Shown here piece by piece: positions 49,976 through 59,056 of a stretch of 64,000 nt of DNA (positions are counted from its first letter, which is position 1; each line of letters begins with the position of its first letter). Source of the stretch: Parcubacteria bacterium C7867-008. Its GTDB lineage: Bacteria > Patescibacteria > Paceibacteria > UBA9973 > UBA2103. A program made the translations under genes and the position numbers. The stretch spans positions 1 through 64,000 of the forward strand of contig LFCR01000004.1 in assembly GCA_001189215.1 (NCBI GenBank). Reading direction: 5' to 3'. The notes under the pieces are model-generated. The model was not told the origin of the DNA. It made no database searches and saw only the letters and a list, made by a program, of their open reading frames with translations.

Positions 49976-50016
49976 TCTTCATCATCGCTCTAGAGAGTAT
50001 TCAGTAGGATAGGGGT

Positions 50017-50481
50017 ATGAAAACAATGGGATTTTATATAATAGGCATACTTGCTGTCGGCGCCCTGGCGTTCTGGATACAGACGTTGGTGGGATTCCCG
50101 AAACTTGCGGTACCAAGTATCAAAACGCTGGTTGAAACTAAACCAGTCACTATCACTGCTAGTGTTGCGAACGCCGTAAACACTGGCCAGGATCAGTATG
50201 TAGATATAACTGGCATGATTCTGCTTGATATAGCAGGAAGCAATTCAGTACCGTACATACAATACGCAACAAAAAATGAGAAGGTGGCAACGAAACAACT
50301 CATCTTTGCAGGTAGCCGTGGCTGTGCCGCTAATGCAGGAGATTTACCGTGTGTGGCGGTTGATACCGATGCGGCATATCCGCAGTACCCAACCGGTACT
50401 AATGTACGGGTGCGGGGTATGCAGACGGCAGACCGTATCCTGGTGTATCAGATAGATGTAGTAACCCCAGCGGCAAATTAG
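50017..50481 (+). CDS. membrane-anchored hypothetical protein
   Basis: 154 residues: a TM helix (about 5-24, GFYIIGILAVGALAFWIQTL), then an exported beta-rich domain with a cysteine pair (RGCAANAGDLPCVAV) likely disulfide bonded, ending with TNVRVRGMQTADRILVYQID, reminiscent of OB-fold-like domains. Function unknown. Similar membrane-anchored proteins follow it. Confidence 0.62.
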   Translation: MKTMGFYIIGILAVGALAFWIQTLVGFPKLAVPSIKTLVETKPVTITASVANAVNTGQDQYVDITGMILLDIAGSNSVPYIQYATKNEKVATKQLIFAGSRGCAANAGDLPCVAVDTDAAYPQYPTGTNVRVRGMQTADRILVYQIDVVTPAAN

Positions 50482-50492
50482 CTTCTAGGCTT

Positions 50493-50498
50493 TATACT
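50493..50498 (+). promoter_or_regulatory. -10 box for the 50505 gene
   Basis: TATACT ends 6 nt before the ATG. Confidence 0.5.
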
Positions 50499-50504
50499 GA
50501 GCCT

Positions 50505-51080
50505 ATGACACGATTCGGCTGGTTGGTGCTTGGATTAATTCTGTTATTCATAGCTGGTATCGGCGCAGGGTGGTATCTGGTAAGCAGGTACGATGCCGCT
50601 GAGAAACCAACTCCTATGGCAACCTCAACGCCAGGTACCGATCTTTCTTCTAGCTCAATCTATACCAATGGTACCTATGGGTTCTCAATCGTATACCCAG
50701 CGGCTGATCAACTCACTGAAATGTTTACTCCATGGAGATCTGGTGCGATGGCGAGTGGTACTCCCCTTGTGGCTATTGCCGATCCGGAAGGAATGATACG
50801 TATTGGAGCTAACGCGGACGCTAAGGCGATCGATGCCTGTACCAAACCTGGTCAAGCAGAGAAAGTACAAGCAACGATGGCGCTTGGTAGTACTACCTTT
50901 AGTACTTTTACGCATGACGAAGTGGGAACTGATAATGAGCGACGTGTTACCAGTTATCGTGCCGTACATGAAAAGGCATGTGTTGCCATTGAGATATTCC
51001 AACCAATTACAGATGGACTTCCTACTCCAAGCACAGCTCTTATGGAGATCGTAAACAGCTTCTCGTTTGCCCGCCTCTAG
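50505..51080 (+). CDS. membrane-anchored exported hypothetical protein
   Basis: 191 residues: a TM helix (about 5-27, WLVLGLILLFIAGIGAGWYL), a Thr/Ser/Pro linker, and an exported domain beginning YTNGTYGFSIVYP, a pattern of PsbP-like or related small beta-sheet domains often seen in CPR surface proteins. Two cysteines (DACTK, KACVA). Function unknown. Confidence 0.62.
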   Translation: MTRFGWLVLGLILLFIAGIGAGWYLVSRYDAAEKPTPMATSTPGTDLSSSSIYTNGTYGFSIVYPAADQLTEMFTPWRSGAMASGTPLVAIADPEGMIRIGANADAKAIDACTKPGQAEKVQATMALGSTTFSTFTHDEVGTDNERRVTSYRAVHEKACVAIEIFQPITDGLPTPSTALMEIVNSFSFARL

Positions 51081-51157
51081 TGCATCGGTCTTCATTGAAT
51101 CTACGTAAACTAGCGGTACCATAGAGGAACACCTATCAGATATAACTGCTAATCCGT

Positions 51158-51493
51158 ATGATGCTTATTGTTCACTGGATCATTTCTGCAATTGCTATTG
51201 TTGTTTCCGCATACCTTATTCCAGGAGTTGAAGTCACTATCGTTAGCGCACTAGTGCTTGCTGTGGTGCTTGGAATCATCAACATATTCCTTAAGCCAAT
51301 CGTTACTCTGATTACACTTCCGATAAACATCCTCACGCTTGGATTGTTCTCATTGGTAGTGAATGCGTTACTTATCCTTCTTGCCGCACAGGTGGTACCA
51401 GACTTCTCGGTTACCGGTTTCTGGCCAGCATTCTTCTTCGCGATTGTACTATCGCTTGTGAACGCTGTGCTAGGTGCAATGAGTCGCGATTAA
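51158..51493 (+). CDS. four-TM membrane protein (phage holin superfamily IV-like)
   Basis: 111 residues with four hydrophobic helices: IISAIAIVVSAYLIPGVEV, LVLAVVLGIINIFLKPIVTL, LPINILTLGLFSLVVNALL and a last one AFFFAIVLSLVNAVLG. It matches the widespread bacterial four-TM family annotated as phage holin family protein. In non-phage settings its role is unknown. Followed by a strong terminator. Confidence 0.85.
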   Translation: MMLIVHWIISAIAIVVSAYLIPGVEVTIVSALVLAVVLGIINIFLKPIVTLITLPINILTLGLFSLVVNALLILLAAQVVPDFSVTGFWPAFFFAIVLSLVNAVLGAMSRD

Positions 51494-51509
51494 GTTCAGA
51501 TACAAAAGC

Positions 51510-51540
51510 AACACTCGGCGAGCAATCGCCGAGTGTTGTG
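51510..51540 (+). terminator. terminator after the 51158 gene
   Basis: Perfect 12-bp stem AACACTCGGCGA / TCGCCGAGTGTT with a 4-nt loop, then GTGTATTG. Confidence 0.75.
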
Positions 51541-51584
51541 TATTGATACTGGGAATATAACCGGTAAGAATGGGATAGGTATCG

Positions 51585-51590
51585 TATACT
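51585..51590 (+). promoter_or_regulatory. -10 box for the VirD4-like ATPase
   Basis: TATACT ends 7 nt before the ATG at 51598. Confidence 0.5.
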
Positions 51591-51597
51591 TATAGTA

Positions 51598-54348
51598 ATG
51601 GCACTAGAGGGACCAATGCGACCAATACAGTCGCCGGAAGAAGAACTTGCATACCTTCGTGCGGAAGTACTTGCGAAGGAGCAAGAACTTGCATCTCTGC
51701 GCGTAGATAAACCTCGTGAGACGGTTGTACATGAACGCATCACGCACCACATGGAGCAACCTGCCCACGCAGTACTTGATTCTCGGTATCAAATAAAGCA
51801 GGAGGAGGCCCACGAACTTGCGCTTAACCTTGAACCTCGTGCAGATGATGAAACGATGGAGGAGCTCCGTAAGATCATTGAAACGAAGGGTATTCATAAT
51901 GCGTTTAATGTTCTGGAAAAGCTTAAGAACCCGCATCTTGAGGACGATTTCCATCGTTTCTTGGTCCAGTATCTTCTAGCAGGAATGCCGATCGGGTTAA
52001 ACGAGAAGCAGCCTGAGTGGAAGAGTCTCCATATGACGCTCTACGAGGTTCAGCTACCTGAAGCAAACGCAGACGATGAGTCTCGCAGAAAGTCTCTTAA
52101 AGAGCTTATTTCTGCAATGGAACAGTTCTATTCCGGCATGCTTTCGCTGGAGCACGCGGTTCCTGGTGAAGCTGCACACTTCACGCTCGAGCTCGCTGTT
52201 CCGGTGAACAAGGCACATCTCATGTTCTATGCAGCGGTGCCAAACACCAAACGTGACCTCTTTGAGAAACAATTGCTCGCTATATTCCCAAATGCGCACA
52301 TTGAACCGCAGCCAAACGACTACAACATCTTTACTGATGGAGGCACTTCATTTGGCTCAGTTGCGTCACTGGGAAACCCAGCAGCACTTGGTCTTAAGGA
52401 ATACACCGAATTTGATTACGATCCGATCAACTCAATACTGAACGCTTTTGCAAAGATTGCACCAGAAGGCGAGGGAGCATCACTCCAAATTGTTATTTCT
52501 CCCCAAGGTGATCATTTTACTAAGCATTATCGTAAAGTTCTCAATGCACTTCGTGATGGTGAAGATAAATACACAGCGCTCCACTTGCCTGAAACATTCC
52601 TTGCTGAGGCAGCACGAGATATTGGTAAGACATTCTTTAGTAAGCCAAAGACCGAAGATGATGCACAAGAGAAAGCTAAACGCGCTGAGACTAACAAAGC
52701 AGATATTGAACATGTAGAAAGAAAGCTTTCAACACAGATTGTTGCAACAAACCTGCGTCTCGTTGTTTCATCTATGGATGGTGGTCGTGCAGAGCAGATA
52801 CTAGGAGAACTTGAATCTGCCTTTCATCAGTTTGAGAACCCAACCAGTAATCGTATTGAATGGAAGCGCGTATCTCGCAATACTCAGCGTACTCTGTTCC
52901 ATGACTTCACCTTCCGTACCTTTGAAAAGGGTAGCCAAGTACCGCTTTCACTAAAAGAGCTCACTACTATCTTCCACTTCCCTCCAACAGGAGTTGCTTC
53001 GTCACCACATCTTAAGCAATCACGCTTCACAGCGGCAGCTGCACCACTTGAACTTGGACACGATGGTATTCAGCTTGGCAGCAATACTTTCCGTGGCCAA
53101 CAGACCGATGTATTCCTTGCCCCTGAGGATCGTCTCAGGCACCTCTACGTAATTGGGCAGACCGGTACTGGTAAGACGTCCTTTATGAAGACCCTTATTG
53201 AGCAAGATATTAAAGCTGGTAACGGTGTGTGTTTTATCGATCCCCATGGCAACGACATTCTCGATGTGCTTGCCTGTGTACCTCCTGAACGCTACGAGGA
53301 TGTTATTTATTTCGATCCCGCATATCTTGATCGGCCCTTTGGTCTCAATCTTCTAGAATACGATCCGGCCTTCCCAGAACAGAAGACATTCATTGTGAAC
53401 GAACTTCTTGCCATCTTCCGTCGTCTGTACGGCGATGTTCCAGAATCAATGGGCCCTGCATTCGAACAGTACTTCCGTAACGCAACACTGCTGGTAATGG
53501 AAGATCCAGCTTCGGGTTCAACGCTCATGGATATTGGTCGCGTGCTTTCAAACAAAGAATTCCGTGAACTCAAACTCTCACGCAGCATGAACCCTATCGT
53601 GAATCAGTTCTGGAATGAGATCGCCTCACAAGCAGAGGGTGATGCATCACTCGCTAATATCGTTCCGTATATCACCAACAAGTTTGATGATTTCACGGCA
53701 AACGACTTCATGCGTCCGATCATTGGTCAGCAAGAATCCTCGTTTAAGTTCCGAGACATCATGGATAAACGAAAGATTCTCCTAGTGAATCTCTCAAAAG
53801 GTCGTCTGGGTGAACGCAACGCAAACCTTATCGGTCTTATCATGGTCGGTAAATTGTTCATGGCTGCGCTCTCACGTGCCGATGACCCTCGTGGTGTCTT
53901 CCCACCGTTCTATGTATACATCGATGAGTTCCAGAACATAACTACAGACTCTATTCCAGCAATTCTCTCTGAGGCTCGTAAATATAAGCTTTCTCTGACT
54001 ATGGCGCATCAGTTCTTGGCGCAGGTAGATGAGAAGACGCGCGATGCGGTGTTCGGTAACGTAGGATCTATGGCTGTGTTCCGTGTTGGACAAGAGGATG
54101 GAGAATTCTTCGCAAAGCAGTTTGCACCAACCTTCTCTGCGCCAGACTTCATTAACATTGAAAACTACAATGCATACATCCGCATGCTTGCTAATGGCGT
54201 ACCACAAAAACCGTTCAACATCCATTCACTGAAACCTGTTGAAGGAAATCCAAATCAGATTGATGACCTTCGTGAACTTTCCTATCTTACGTATGGTCGT
54301 GACCGTGCTACTGTTGAAGGAACTATTAGGCAACGATATCTTTCATAA
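51598..54348 (+). CDS. VirD4/TraD-like type IV secretion ATPase
   Basis: 916 residues. N-terminal coiled coil (about 12-40), then a 470-residue domain of unknown type, then a RecA-like motor: Walker A VIGQTGTGKTSFMKTL (about 517), the following CFIDPHGNDILD, Walker B YVYIDEFQNI (about 770) and LTMAHQFLAQV. This is the DUF87/TraM-recognition layout of conjugation coupling proteins, which feed DNA or protein to a type IV channel. No N-terminal TM helices, so it is likely soluble or recruited. It may power the system formed by the VirB2-like proteins at 7.6-9.6 and 22.3-24.4 kb. Confidence 0.87.
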   Translation: MALEGPMRPIQSPEEELAYLRAEVLAKEQELASLRVDKPRETVVHERITHHMEQPAHAVLDSRYQIKQEEAHELALNLEPRADDETMEELRKIIETKGIHNAFNVLEKLKNPHLEDDFHRFLVQYLLAGMPIGLNEKQPEWKSLHMTLYEVQLPEANADDESRRKSLKELISAMEQFYSGMLSLEHAVPGEAAHFTLELAVPVNKAHLMFYAAVPNTKRDLFEKQLLAIFPNAHIEPQPNDYNIFTDGGTSFGSVASLGNPAALGLKEYTEFDYDPINSILNAFAKIAPEGEGASLQIVISPQGDHFTKHYRKVLNALRDGEDKYTALHLPETFLAEAARDIGKTFFSKPKTEDDAQEKAKRAETNKADIEHVERKLSTQIVATNLRLVVSSMDGGRAEQILGELESAFHQFENPTSNRIEWKRVSRNTQRTLFHDFTFRTFEKGSQVPLSLKELTTIFHFPPTGVASSPHLKQSRFTAAAAPLELGHDGIQLGSNTFRGQQTDVFLAPEDRLRHLYVIGQTGTGKTSFMKTLIEQDIKAGNGVCFIDPHGNDILDVLACVPPERYEDVIYFDPAYLDRPFGLNLLEYDPAFPEQKTFIVNELLAIFRRLYGDVPESMGPAFEQYFRNATLLVMEDPASGSTLMDIGRVLSNKEFRELKLSRSMNPIVNQFWNEIASQAEGDASLANIVPYITNKFDDFTANDFMRPIIGQQESSFKFRDIMDKRKILLVNLSKGRLGERNANLIGLIMVGKLFMAALSRADDPRGVFPPFYVYIDEFQNITTDSIPAILSEARKYKLSLTMAHQFLAQVDEKTRDAVFGNVGSMAVFRVGQEDGEFFAKQFAPTFSAPDFINIENYNAYIRMLANGVPQKPFNIHSLKPVEGNPNQIDDLRELSYLTYGRDRATVEGTIRQRYLS

Positions 54349-54358
54349 TTATTCCTGT

Positions 54359-56392
54359 ATGTCAGAGTGGCCACCAACCAAAAGAATAAACAAAAAGGAA
54401 GAAGAGGCGCAAGTAGAGCCTGCTGAGACTCATATTGAACTCGTATCACGCACCCACGACGCAGGTGAGAAGATTGATGGACTAGAAACATTTCAGGCTA
54501 CTAACGAAGACTTTGGTCACGAAGCAGATCTGTTGGAGCAAGGGGCAACAGAACATTATATGGCCATTGCAGCAGATATACGTGCAAAAGGGGTGGAGCC
54601 GAATGATATTAGAGCAGCATGGGGTCCTGCTTATAGTTTGCTTAGTCGTATGCGTGGTGCAGCACGTTCTTATGGAAAAGCAGAGTCTGTGAAAGATCGT
54701 AAGGAGCTCCTAAAGCTCTACAACAAACTTAGCGAAGAACTCTCCACTACCGTTGCACAAGAAACTAATGCTGCAGCAGACGAATGGCTAGAAGATCACG
54801 AACCAAAGGAGGTGCCACCAGAAGCCGGTCTAGAGCAACTAGAAGTTGAACAGATTTCTGAGGAACCGGTAGAAATGCCAACGGCTCCAGAGACTCCAAC
54901 CTCTGCACCTGAACCTGTTTCTGAAATAAAGCCTGAGAGAACGGTTCAGACAGGCATTCCTGGTATTGATATAGATGCCGATGGACCTATCTTCATGCAA
55001 AATCCTGTGCTTAATAAACTGTTTGAGGGAAAGCAAAAGAAACCTAAGGCGAAGAAACCACGTAAGTCGGTGAGTATGGGGGGTGAGACATACCAAGGTC
55101 ATGTGTTCACTGAACCTGAGTCGTGGATGCGTAAACCAGAAGAACGAGTTGCACCGGCACCAATCAGCGCAGATGCAAGTGTTCCAGAAACATATGCAGA
55201 ACAGAAAGCTGCACTTAGACGAAATGTTGCGGAGATTCAAAGGGATCTCGATACTAAGCAAGCAATACTTAGAGCCTTTTACGCAAATGCTTCAAAGACA
55301 GGTGGCATTGTTGAAACCGAACGATTCCAAGCGCATAACGGAGGAACCATTGAAGATAGTCTTGAAAAGAAGATAGTTGATACAGAAACAGAAGTGCGAA
55401 AACTAGAACAAGAGCGTGCAGAGGCACGAGATAGAGAACATAACCCAGTACCAGAAGAGGTGGTAGAGGCTCCTGTAGATACTGAAAGTCTAGATGCGAA
55501 TGAGGCACCTGAAATTGAATCAAATGTTGTTTCTAATGAAGAACTTCTTGAAGCAAAGCGTGCACGTGAACGTGCTCGCGAAGAAGCGAAAAAAGTAAAT
55601 GCACGAAAGCGTGGAAGACGCGGTCTCACAGGTGCTTTGGCTGGGCTCGTTGGTTTCTTTGGCATAGCAAGCACCGACAGGAGTGACGCTGCGACCGGTC
55701 GTGTTGATGCTACTCGCCAAGCAACTGCAGAAGCTCCTGCCTCTCCAAGCACCGCTGCAGGGGAAGGTCCAAAAGGCGTACTTAATGGAGAAAAACCAAG
55801 ACCAGTTGTTATTCCGAGAAATGCGAGTCCACGTGTTCGTGCAGAGACCGCAAATATAGATCCTGATCGCTCAAAAGAGATTGCTGCAATATACAAAGCT
55901 GAGTCAAAACCAGGTCGCCCTATTCAAGAACAAGGACTTGCACCAGGAACGGATGCTCGTATTCTTGATTTCCTTCAAGAACTTGAAACAGAAGAGGCTG
56001 CAGCACCTGTCGCAAAATCAGTACCTGCTTCTGCCCCCGCTACAGAAAAGAAAATATATCGCAGCAAGAATAATCTTGAAGTGCCAGTGCAAGAAACGCA
56101 TCTATACTCAATTGCTGGAGATGGAGAAGAGTCACTCTTTGTGTATGGGGGTGGAGATATGAACGATAAGGATTTTCTTGAAGCATTACAAAAGTTCGCG
56201 AAAGAGAATCCGGGTAAGACCATATACTTTGATCCCGGCATTAAAACAACCGTGAATGGAACCTTGCAGTCATACATAGCGTCTGGTGTGTTTGACCCAT
56301 CAATTGGATCATTCCAAATTGCCGGATTACCTGAGCCTGGGCTTGTTGGAATGGTCATAAACCCCGACTCATTCACAAGAATGGTCAAATAG
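54359..56392 (+). CDS. large acidic coiled-coil protein of unknown function
   Basis: 677 residues starting MSEWPPTKRINKKEEEAQVE. Mostly acidic and disordered with a helical part at about 50-140, Pro/Glu linkers, coiled coil at about 280-385, an Arg-rich stretch leading to one hydrophobic segment (about 420-437, GLTGALAGLVGFFGIAS), and a conserved-looking C-terminal domain of about 120 residues (ETHLYSIAGDGEESLFVYGG). Follows the VirD4-like ATPase after 10 nt, so it may be a substrate, adaptor or anchor of the secretion apparatus. No family recognised. Confidence 0.7.
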   Translation: MSEWPPTKRINKKEEEAQVEPAETHIELVSRTHDAGEKIDGLETFQATNEDFGHEADLLEQGATEHYMAIAADIRAKGVEPNDIRAAWGPAYSLLSRMRGAARSYGKAESVKDRKELLKLYNKLSEELSTTVAQETNAAADEWLEDHEPKEVPPEAGLEQLEVEQISEEPVEMPTAPETPTSAPEPVSEIKPERTVQTGIPGIDIDADGPIFMQNPVLNKLFEGKQKKPKAKKPRKSVSMGGETYQGHVFTEPESWMRKPEERVAPAPISADASVPETYAEQKAALRRNVAEIQRDLDTKQAILRAFYANASKTGGIVETERFQAHNGGTIEDSLEKKIVDTETEVRKLEQERAEARDREHNPVPEEVVEAPVDTESLDANEAPEIESNVVSNEELLEAKRARERAREEAKKVNARKRGRRGLTGALAGLVGFFGIASTDRSDAATGRVDATRQATAEAPASPSTAAGEGPKGVLNGEKPRPVVIPRNASPRVRAETANIDPDRSKEIAAIYKAESKPGRPIQEQGLAPGTDARILDFLQELETEEAAAPVAKSVPASAPATEKKIYRSKNNLEVPVQETHLYSIAGDGEESLFVYGGGDMNDKDFLEALQKFAKENPGKTIYFDPGIKTTVNGTLQSYIASGVFDPSIGSFQIAGLPEPGLVGMVINPDSFTRMVK

Positions 56393-56459
56393 GTCTGTAT
56401 TTTGGGTTTTATAGATGATGGTATACTTTCATCACTAACAATTAATATCTGGTACTTGT

Positions 56460-56993
56460 ATGCAGGTGACTTCAACTGGTATTGCGGTGGCTCTCGCGGT
56501 CGTCGTTGCACTTAGCATTCTGTTTTTTGGGCCTCGTGTGTTTGCGCCGTTCGAAACACAGTCAACTGAGACCGCAACAACCACTCTGCAGATGGGTACT
56601 TCAACCGAATCAACAACTATGGATACTTCTTCTATGACCGCAGCACCTATTTCTGGACCACTTCCAACTGAACTTACCGGAACTGACGTGGTTGTTGGTA
56701 CTGGTGCAGAAGCAACAAGTGGAAAGACCGTGACCGTTAACTATGTAGGCATGCTTCCTGACGGAACCGTCTTTGATGCGTCTGCGAACCATGGCACAAC
56801 GGGCTTTTCATTCCCACTTGGAGCTGGTCGTGTAATTAAAGGATGGGATGTTGGTGTTGCAGGTATGAAGGTTGGTGGAAAGCGTCACCTTATCATTCCT
56901 CCAGACCTCGCATATGGAAATCAGGCGGTTGGTGGAGTAATTCCAGCAAACGCTACACTTATTTTTGATATTGAACTTCTAAACGTTCAGTAG
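56460..56993 (+). CDS. FKBP-type peptidyl-prolyl isomerase, membrane anchored
   Basis: 177 residues: an N-terminal TM or signal helix (about 6-26), a Thr/Ser linker, then a complete FKBP domain (about 75-177) with VTVNYVGMLPDGTVFDAS, FPLGAGRVIKGWDVG, GGKRHLIIPPDLAYG and ATLIFDIELL. It speeds proline isomerisation during folding of exported proteins. Ends in a bidirectional terminator. Confidence 0.93.
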   Translation: MQVTSTGIAVALAVVVALSILFFGPRVFAPFETQSTETATTTLQMGTSTESTTMDTSSMTAAPISGPLPTELTGTDVVVGTGAEATSGKTVTVNYVGMLPDGTVFDASANHGTTGFSFPLGAGRVIKGWDVGVAGMKVGGKRHLIIPPDLAYGNQAVGGVIPANATLIFDIELLNVQ

Positions 56994-57007
56994 CACTAAA
57001 TTAATGA

Positions 57008-57047
57008 AAACCACCCGACACAGATTGCTCTGTGCGGGCGGTTTTTA
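57008..57047. terminator. bidirectional terminator between convergent genes
   Basis: CCACCCG-cACAG / CTGTG-CGGGCGG imperfect stem; TTTTTAG follows on the plus strand and GGTTTTCATT on the minus strand. Confidence 0.8.
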
Positions 57048-57071
57048 GATTGAATGGCGTTGTAGCTTGTG

Positions 57072-57659
57072 CTACTTACGCTGCGATTGCGCCGAAGGCG
57101 GAACCGCACCGGCGGGCATGGCCCACGCGGGAGTTTCTTGGCCGTTCCTGGTGCGGACCGGCGAAGCGACCACGTGGACGCCCGGCGCCTTGCGCATCGT
57201 CAGACTGTCCTTCAGATCTTCCGAAGTGCAGCTGGCGGTGGAACTGACGACTGCACCACTCTTGGCGATGAGGCCGTAGACCCCACCGTTCACAGTGTTC
57301 AGCGCCCCGATCTCGAGCGGCAGACCTGTCGTCGAGCCTTTGAAGCCGCTGATGGCGGTGGGGGCTGCGAGCGTGGCAGGGATGCCGTAGACGCCGGCGC
57401 CGGTCAGGACGGATTCCACCGTTCCCGATTGCTGACGCTTGACGTCGGCGAAGCAGGAATTGGCGTGAGTCACGACCACCTGGTACTCACCGAGCAGCCA
57501 GTCGCCGTAGTCGGGGTTCTTGTGGACGATCAGCATTGCCATCGGCTCGTTGCCCAGTCCGTTAAGGGGACCGGGCGGTGAGAGACGTTTGGCGTTGGTA
57601 CCGCAGGCACTCAAGGTCAGTGCGACCAAGACAACCGGCAGGATCGGAACAGTACGCAT
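57072..57659 (-). CDS. lipoprotein, GC-rich stand-alone unit
   Basis: 195 residues starting MRTVPILPVVLVALTLSACG: a clear lipoprotein signal peptide with lipobox LSAC (Cys about 19). The ATG at 57659 has GGAGAGATCCC upstream. The mature part has two more cysteines (NSCFAD, ASCTSED) and a Pro/Ala-rich end (AWAMPAGAVPPSAQSQ). No family recognised. Strong GC codon bias against the flanking FKBP and tgt genes. Own promoter and terminator. Confidence 0.72.
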   Translation of the reverse strand: MRTVPILPVVLVALTLSACGTNAKRLSPPGPLNGLGNEPMAMLIVHKNPDYGDWLLGEYQVVVTHANSCFADVKRQQSGTVESVLTGAGVYGIPATLAAPTAISGFKGSTTGLPLEIGALNTVNGGVYGLIAKSGAVVSSTASCTSEDLKDSLTMRKAPGVHVVASPVRTRNGQETPAWAMPAGAVPPSAQSQRK

Positions 57660-57718
57660 GGGATCTCTCCGTGTTGCATTCAATATGTAGGGGATAAGAA
57701 CGACGCCCTCTGGGTACA

Positions 57719-57748
57719 GTTATATCACACTAAAAAGAGTATTGTCAA
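57719..57748 (-). promoter_or_regulatory. sigma70-type promoter for the lipoprotein gene
   Basis: TTGACA (57743-57748), 18-nt spacer, TATAAC (57719-57724) on the minus strand; nearly the same layout as the promoter at 1251-1280. Confidence 0.8.
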
Positions 57749-57803
57749 GCCCTGTATAAGGCGGTAGCTTGCCTAAATAGCAAGGGCCGGATACGGTAGG
57801 ACT

Positions 57804-59018
57804 ATGAGTTCACTTAGGTTTTCTATAGATGCAAGAGAGGGTATGGCGCGTGCCGGTACCCTTACCACCCTGCATGGAGAGATACAGACACCGGCGTTTG
57901 TGCCAGTGGGTACCAAGGCTGATGTAAAAGGTATTCTTCCAAGCGTCCTTACCTCACTTGGTGCACAGGTGGTACTTGCTAATACCTATCACCTCTATCT
58001 TCAGCCTGGAGAAGAAATTGTTAAACAGGCAGGTGGCCTCGCGACGTTTATGGACTGGAAGGGACCAACCATGACTGATTCTGGTGGCTTTCAAGTCTTT
58101 TCCCTTGGCGCTGCATTTGGACGAACCATTACGAAGATTGCTAAAGGAGAAGAACTGCCTCGTGAGCAAGGAGTGTCTGTGTTTGATCAAGAAGTGCAGA
58201 GTCAGCACGGACAGTTAGCAATCATTGATGATCAGGGTGTTACCTTCACCTCGCATCTTGATGGCTCACTACATCGCTTCACTCCAGAACGTTCTGTTGA
58301 AATTCAACATGCCCTCGGTGCAGACATGTTCTTTGCTTTTGATGAGTGTACCGCTCCAACAGAACCGTATGAATATCAGAAAGAAGCTATGGAACGTACC
58401 CATCGTTGGGCACAGCGATCTCTTAAAGCGCATCGACAGAATATTGAAGCAAGTCGTACGCAAGCAATCTTTGGAATAGTACAAGGAGGACGTCACGCAG
58501 ATTTAAGAAAGGAAAGTGCAAAGGAGATTGCATCACTAGGTTTTGATGGCTTTGGTATTGGTGGATCCTTTAGCAAGGAAGACATGCAGGGTGCACTCCA
58601 AGCAGCAATACCAGAACTTCCTGATGAATTTCCACGACACTTTCTAGGTATTGGAGAGCCAGGAGATATTCTCACCGGCATTGCTGAAGGCATGGATCTC
58701 TTTGACTGCGTTGCAGCGACACGCATCGGGCGTCACGGGTCTATCTATACCAAGCGTGGTCCTATTCACCTTAAGGGAGAGAAATACAAGAATGATTTTG
58801 GTCTACTAGATCCTGAGACACCAGTTCCAGGTATGGAAGGATTCACGCGTGCGTATGTAGCACATCAATTGCGTGCTGGAGAAATGCTGGGTGGGATACT
58901 CTGCTCAATGCATAATCTTGGGTTTATTATCCAACTGGTTGATGGAGCTCGAGTAGCAATACGTGAAGGACGCTTCGCTGCGTACCGTGAAAACTTCACC
59001 AGGAATTACTACTCATAG
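57804..59018 (+). CDS. tgt: queuine/archaeosine-type tRNA-ribosyltransferase, zinc site lost
   Basis: 404 residues. Tgt exchanges guanine 34 of tRNAs for a queuosine precursor. Visible: FVPVGTKADVKGILP, LANTYHLYLQPG, the general acid Asp in MTDSGGFQVFSLG (about 90), GIVQGGRHADLR, and the nucleophile region LFDCVAATRIGRHG (about 300). The CxCxxC zinc motif that normally follows is replaced by PETPVPGMEGFTRAY; only the later His (SMHNLGF) remains. No queuosine synthesis genes are in the window. TACGGT ends 6 nt before the ATG. Confidence 0.92.
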   Translation: MSSLRFSIDAREGMARAGTLTTLHGEIQTPAFVPVGTKADVKGILPSVLTSLGAQVVLANTYHLYLQPGEEIVKQAGGLATFMDWKGPTMTDSGGFQVFSLGAAFGRTITKIAKGEELPREQGVSVFDQEVQSQHGQLAIIDDQGVTFTSHLDGSLHRFTPERSVEIQHALGADMFFAFDECTAPTEPYEYQKEAMERTHRWAQRSLKAHRQNIEASRTQAIFGIVQGGRHADLRKESAKEIASLGFDGFGIGGSFSKEDMQGALQAAIPELPDEFPRHFLGIGEPGDILTGIAEGMDLFDCVAATRIGRHGSIYTKRGPIHLKGEKYKNDFGLLDPETPVPGMEGFTRAYVAHQLRAGEMLGGILCSMHNLGFIIQLVDGARVAIREGRFAAYRENFTRNYYS

Positions 59019-59031
59019 ATATACATGTACT

Positions 59032-59056
59032 AGGGCCGATCCTCTGGATCGGCCCT
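59032..59056. terminator. hairpin between tgt and the convergent small gene
   Basis: AGGGCCGAT / ATCGGCCCT stem with a 7-nt loop; TTACTT follows on the plus strand. It touches the stop of the minus-strand gene. Confidence 0.7.

Noticed and set aside
55279..55896. 205-codon minus-strand ORF
   Set aside because: Antisense to the 54359-56392 gene, low-complexity Ser/Ala/Arg composition, no start signals.
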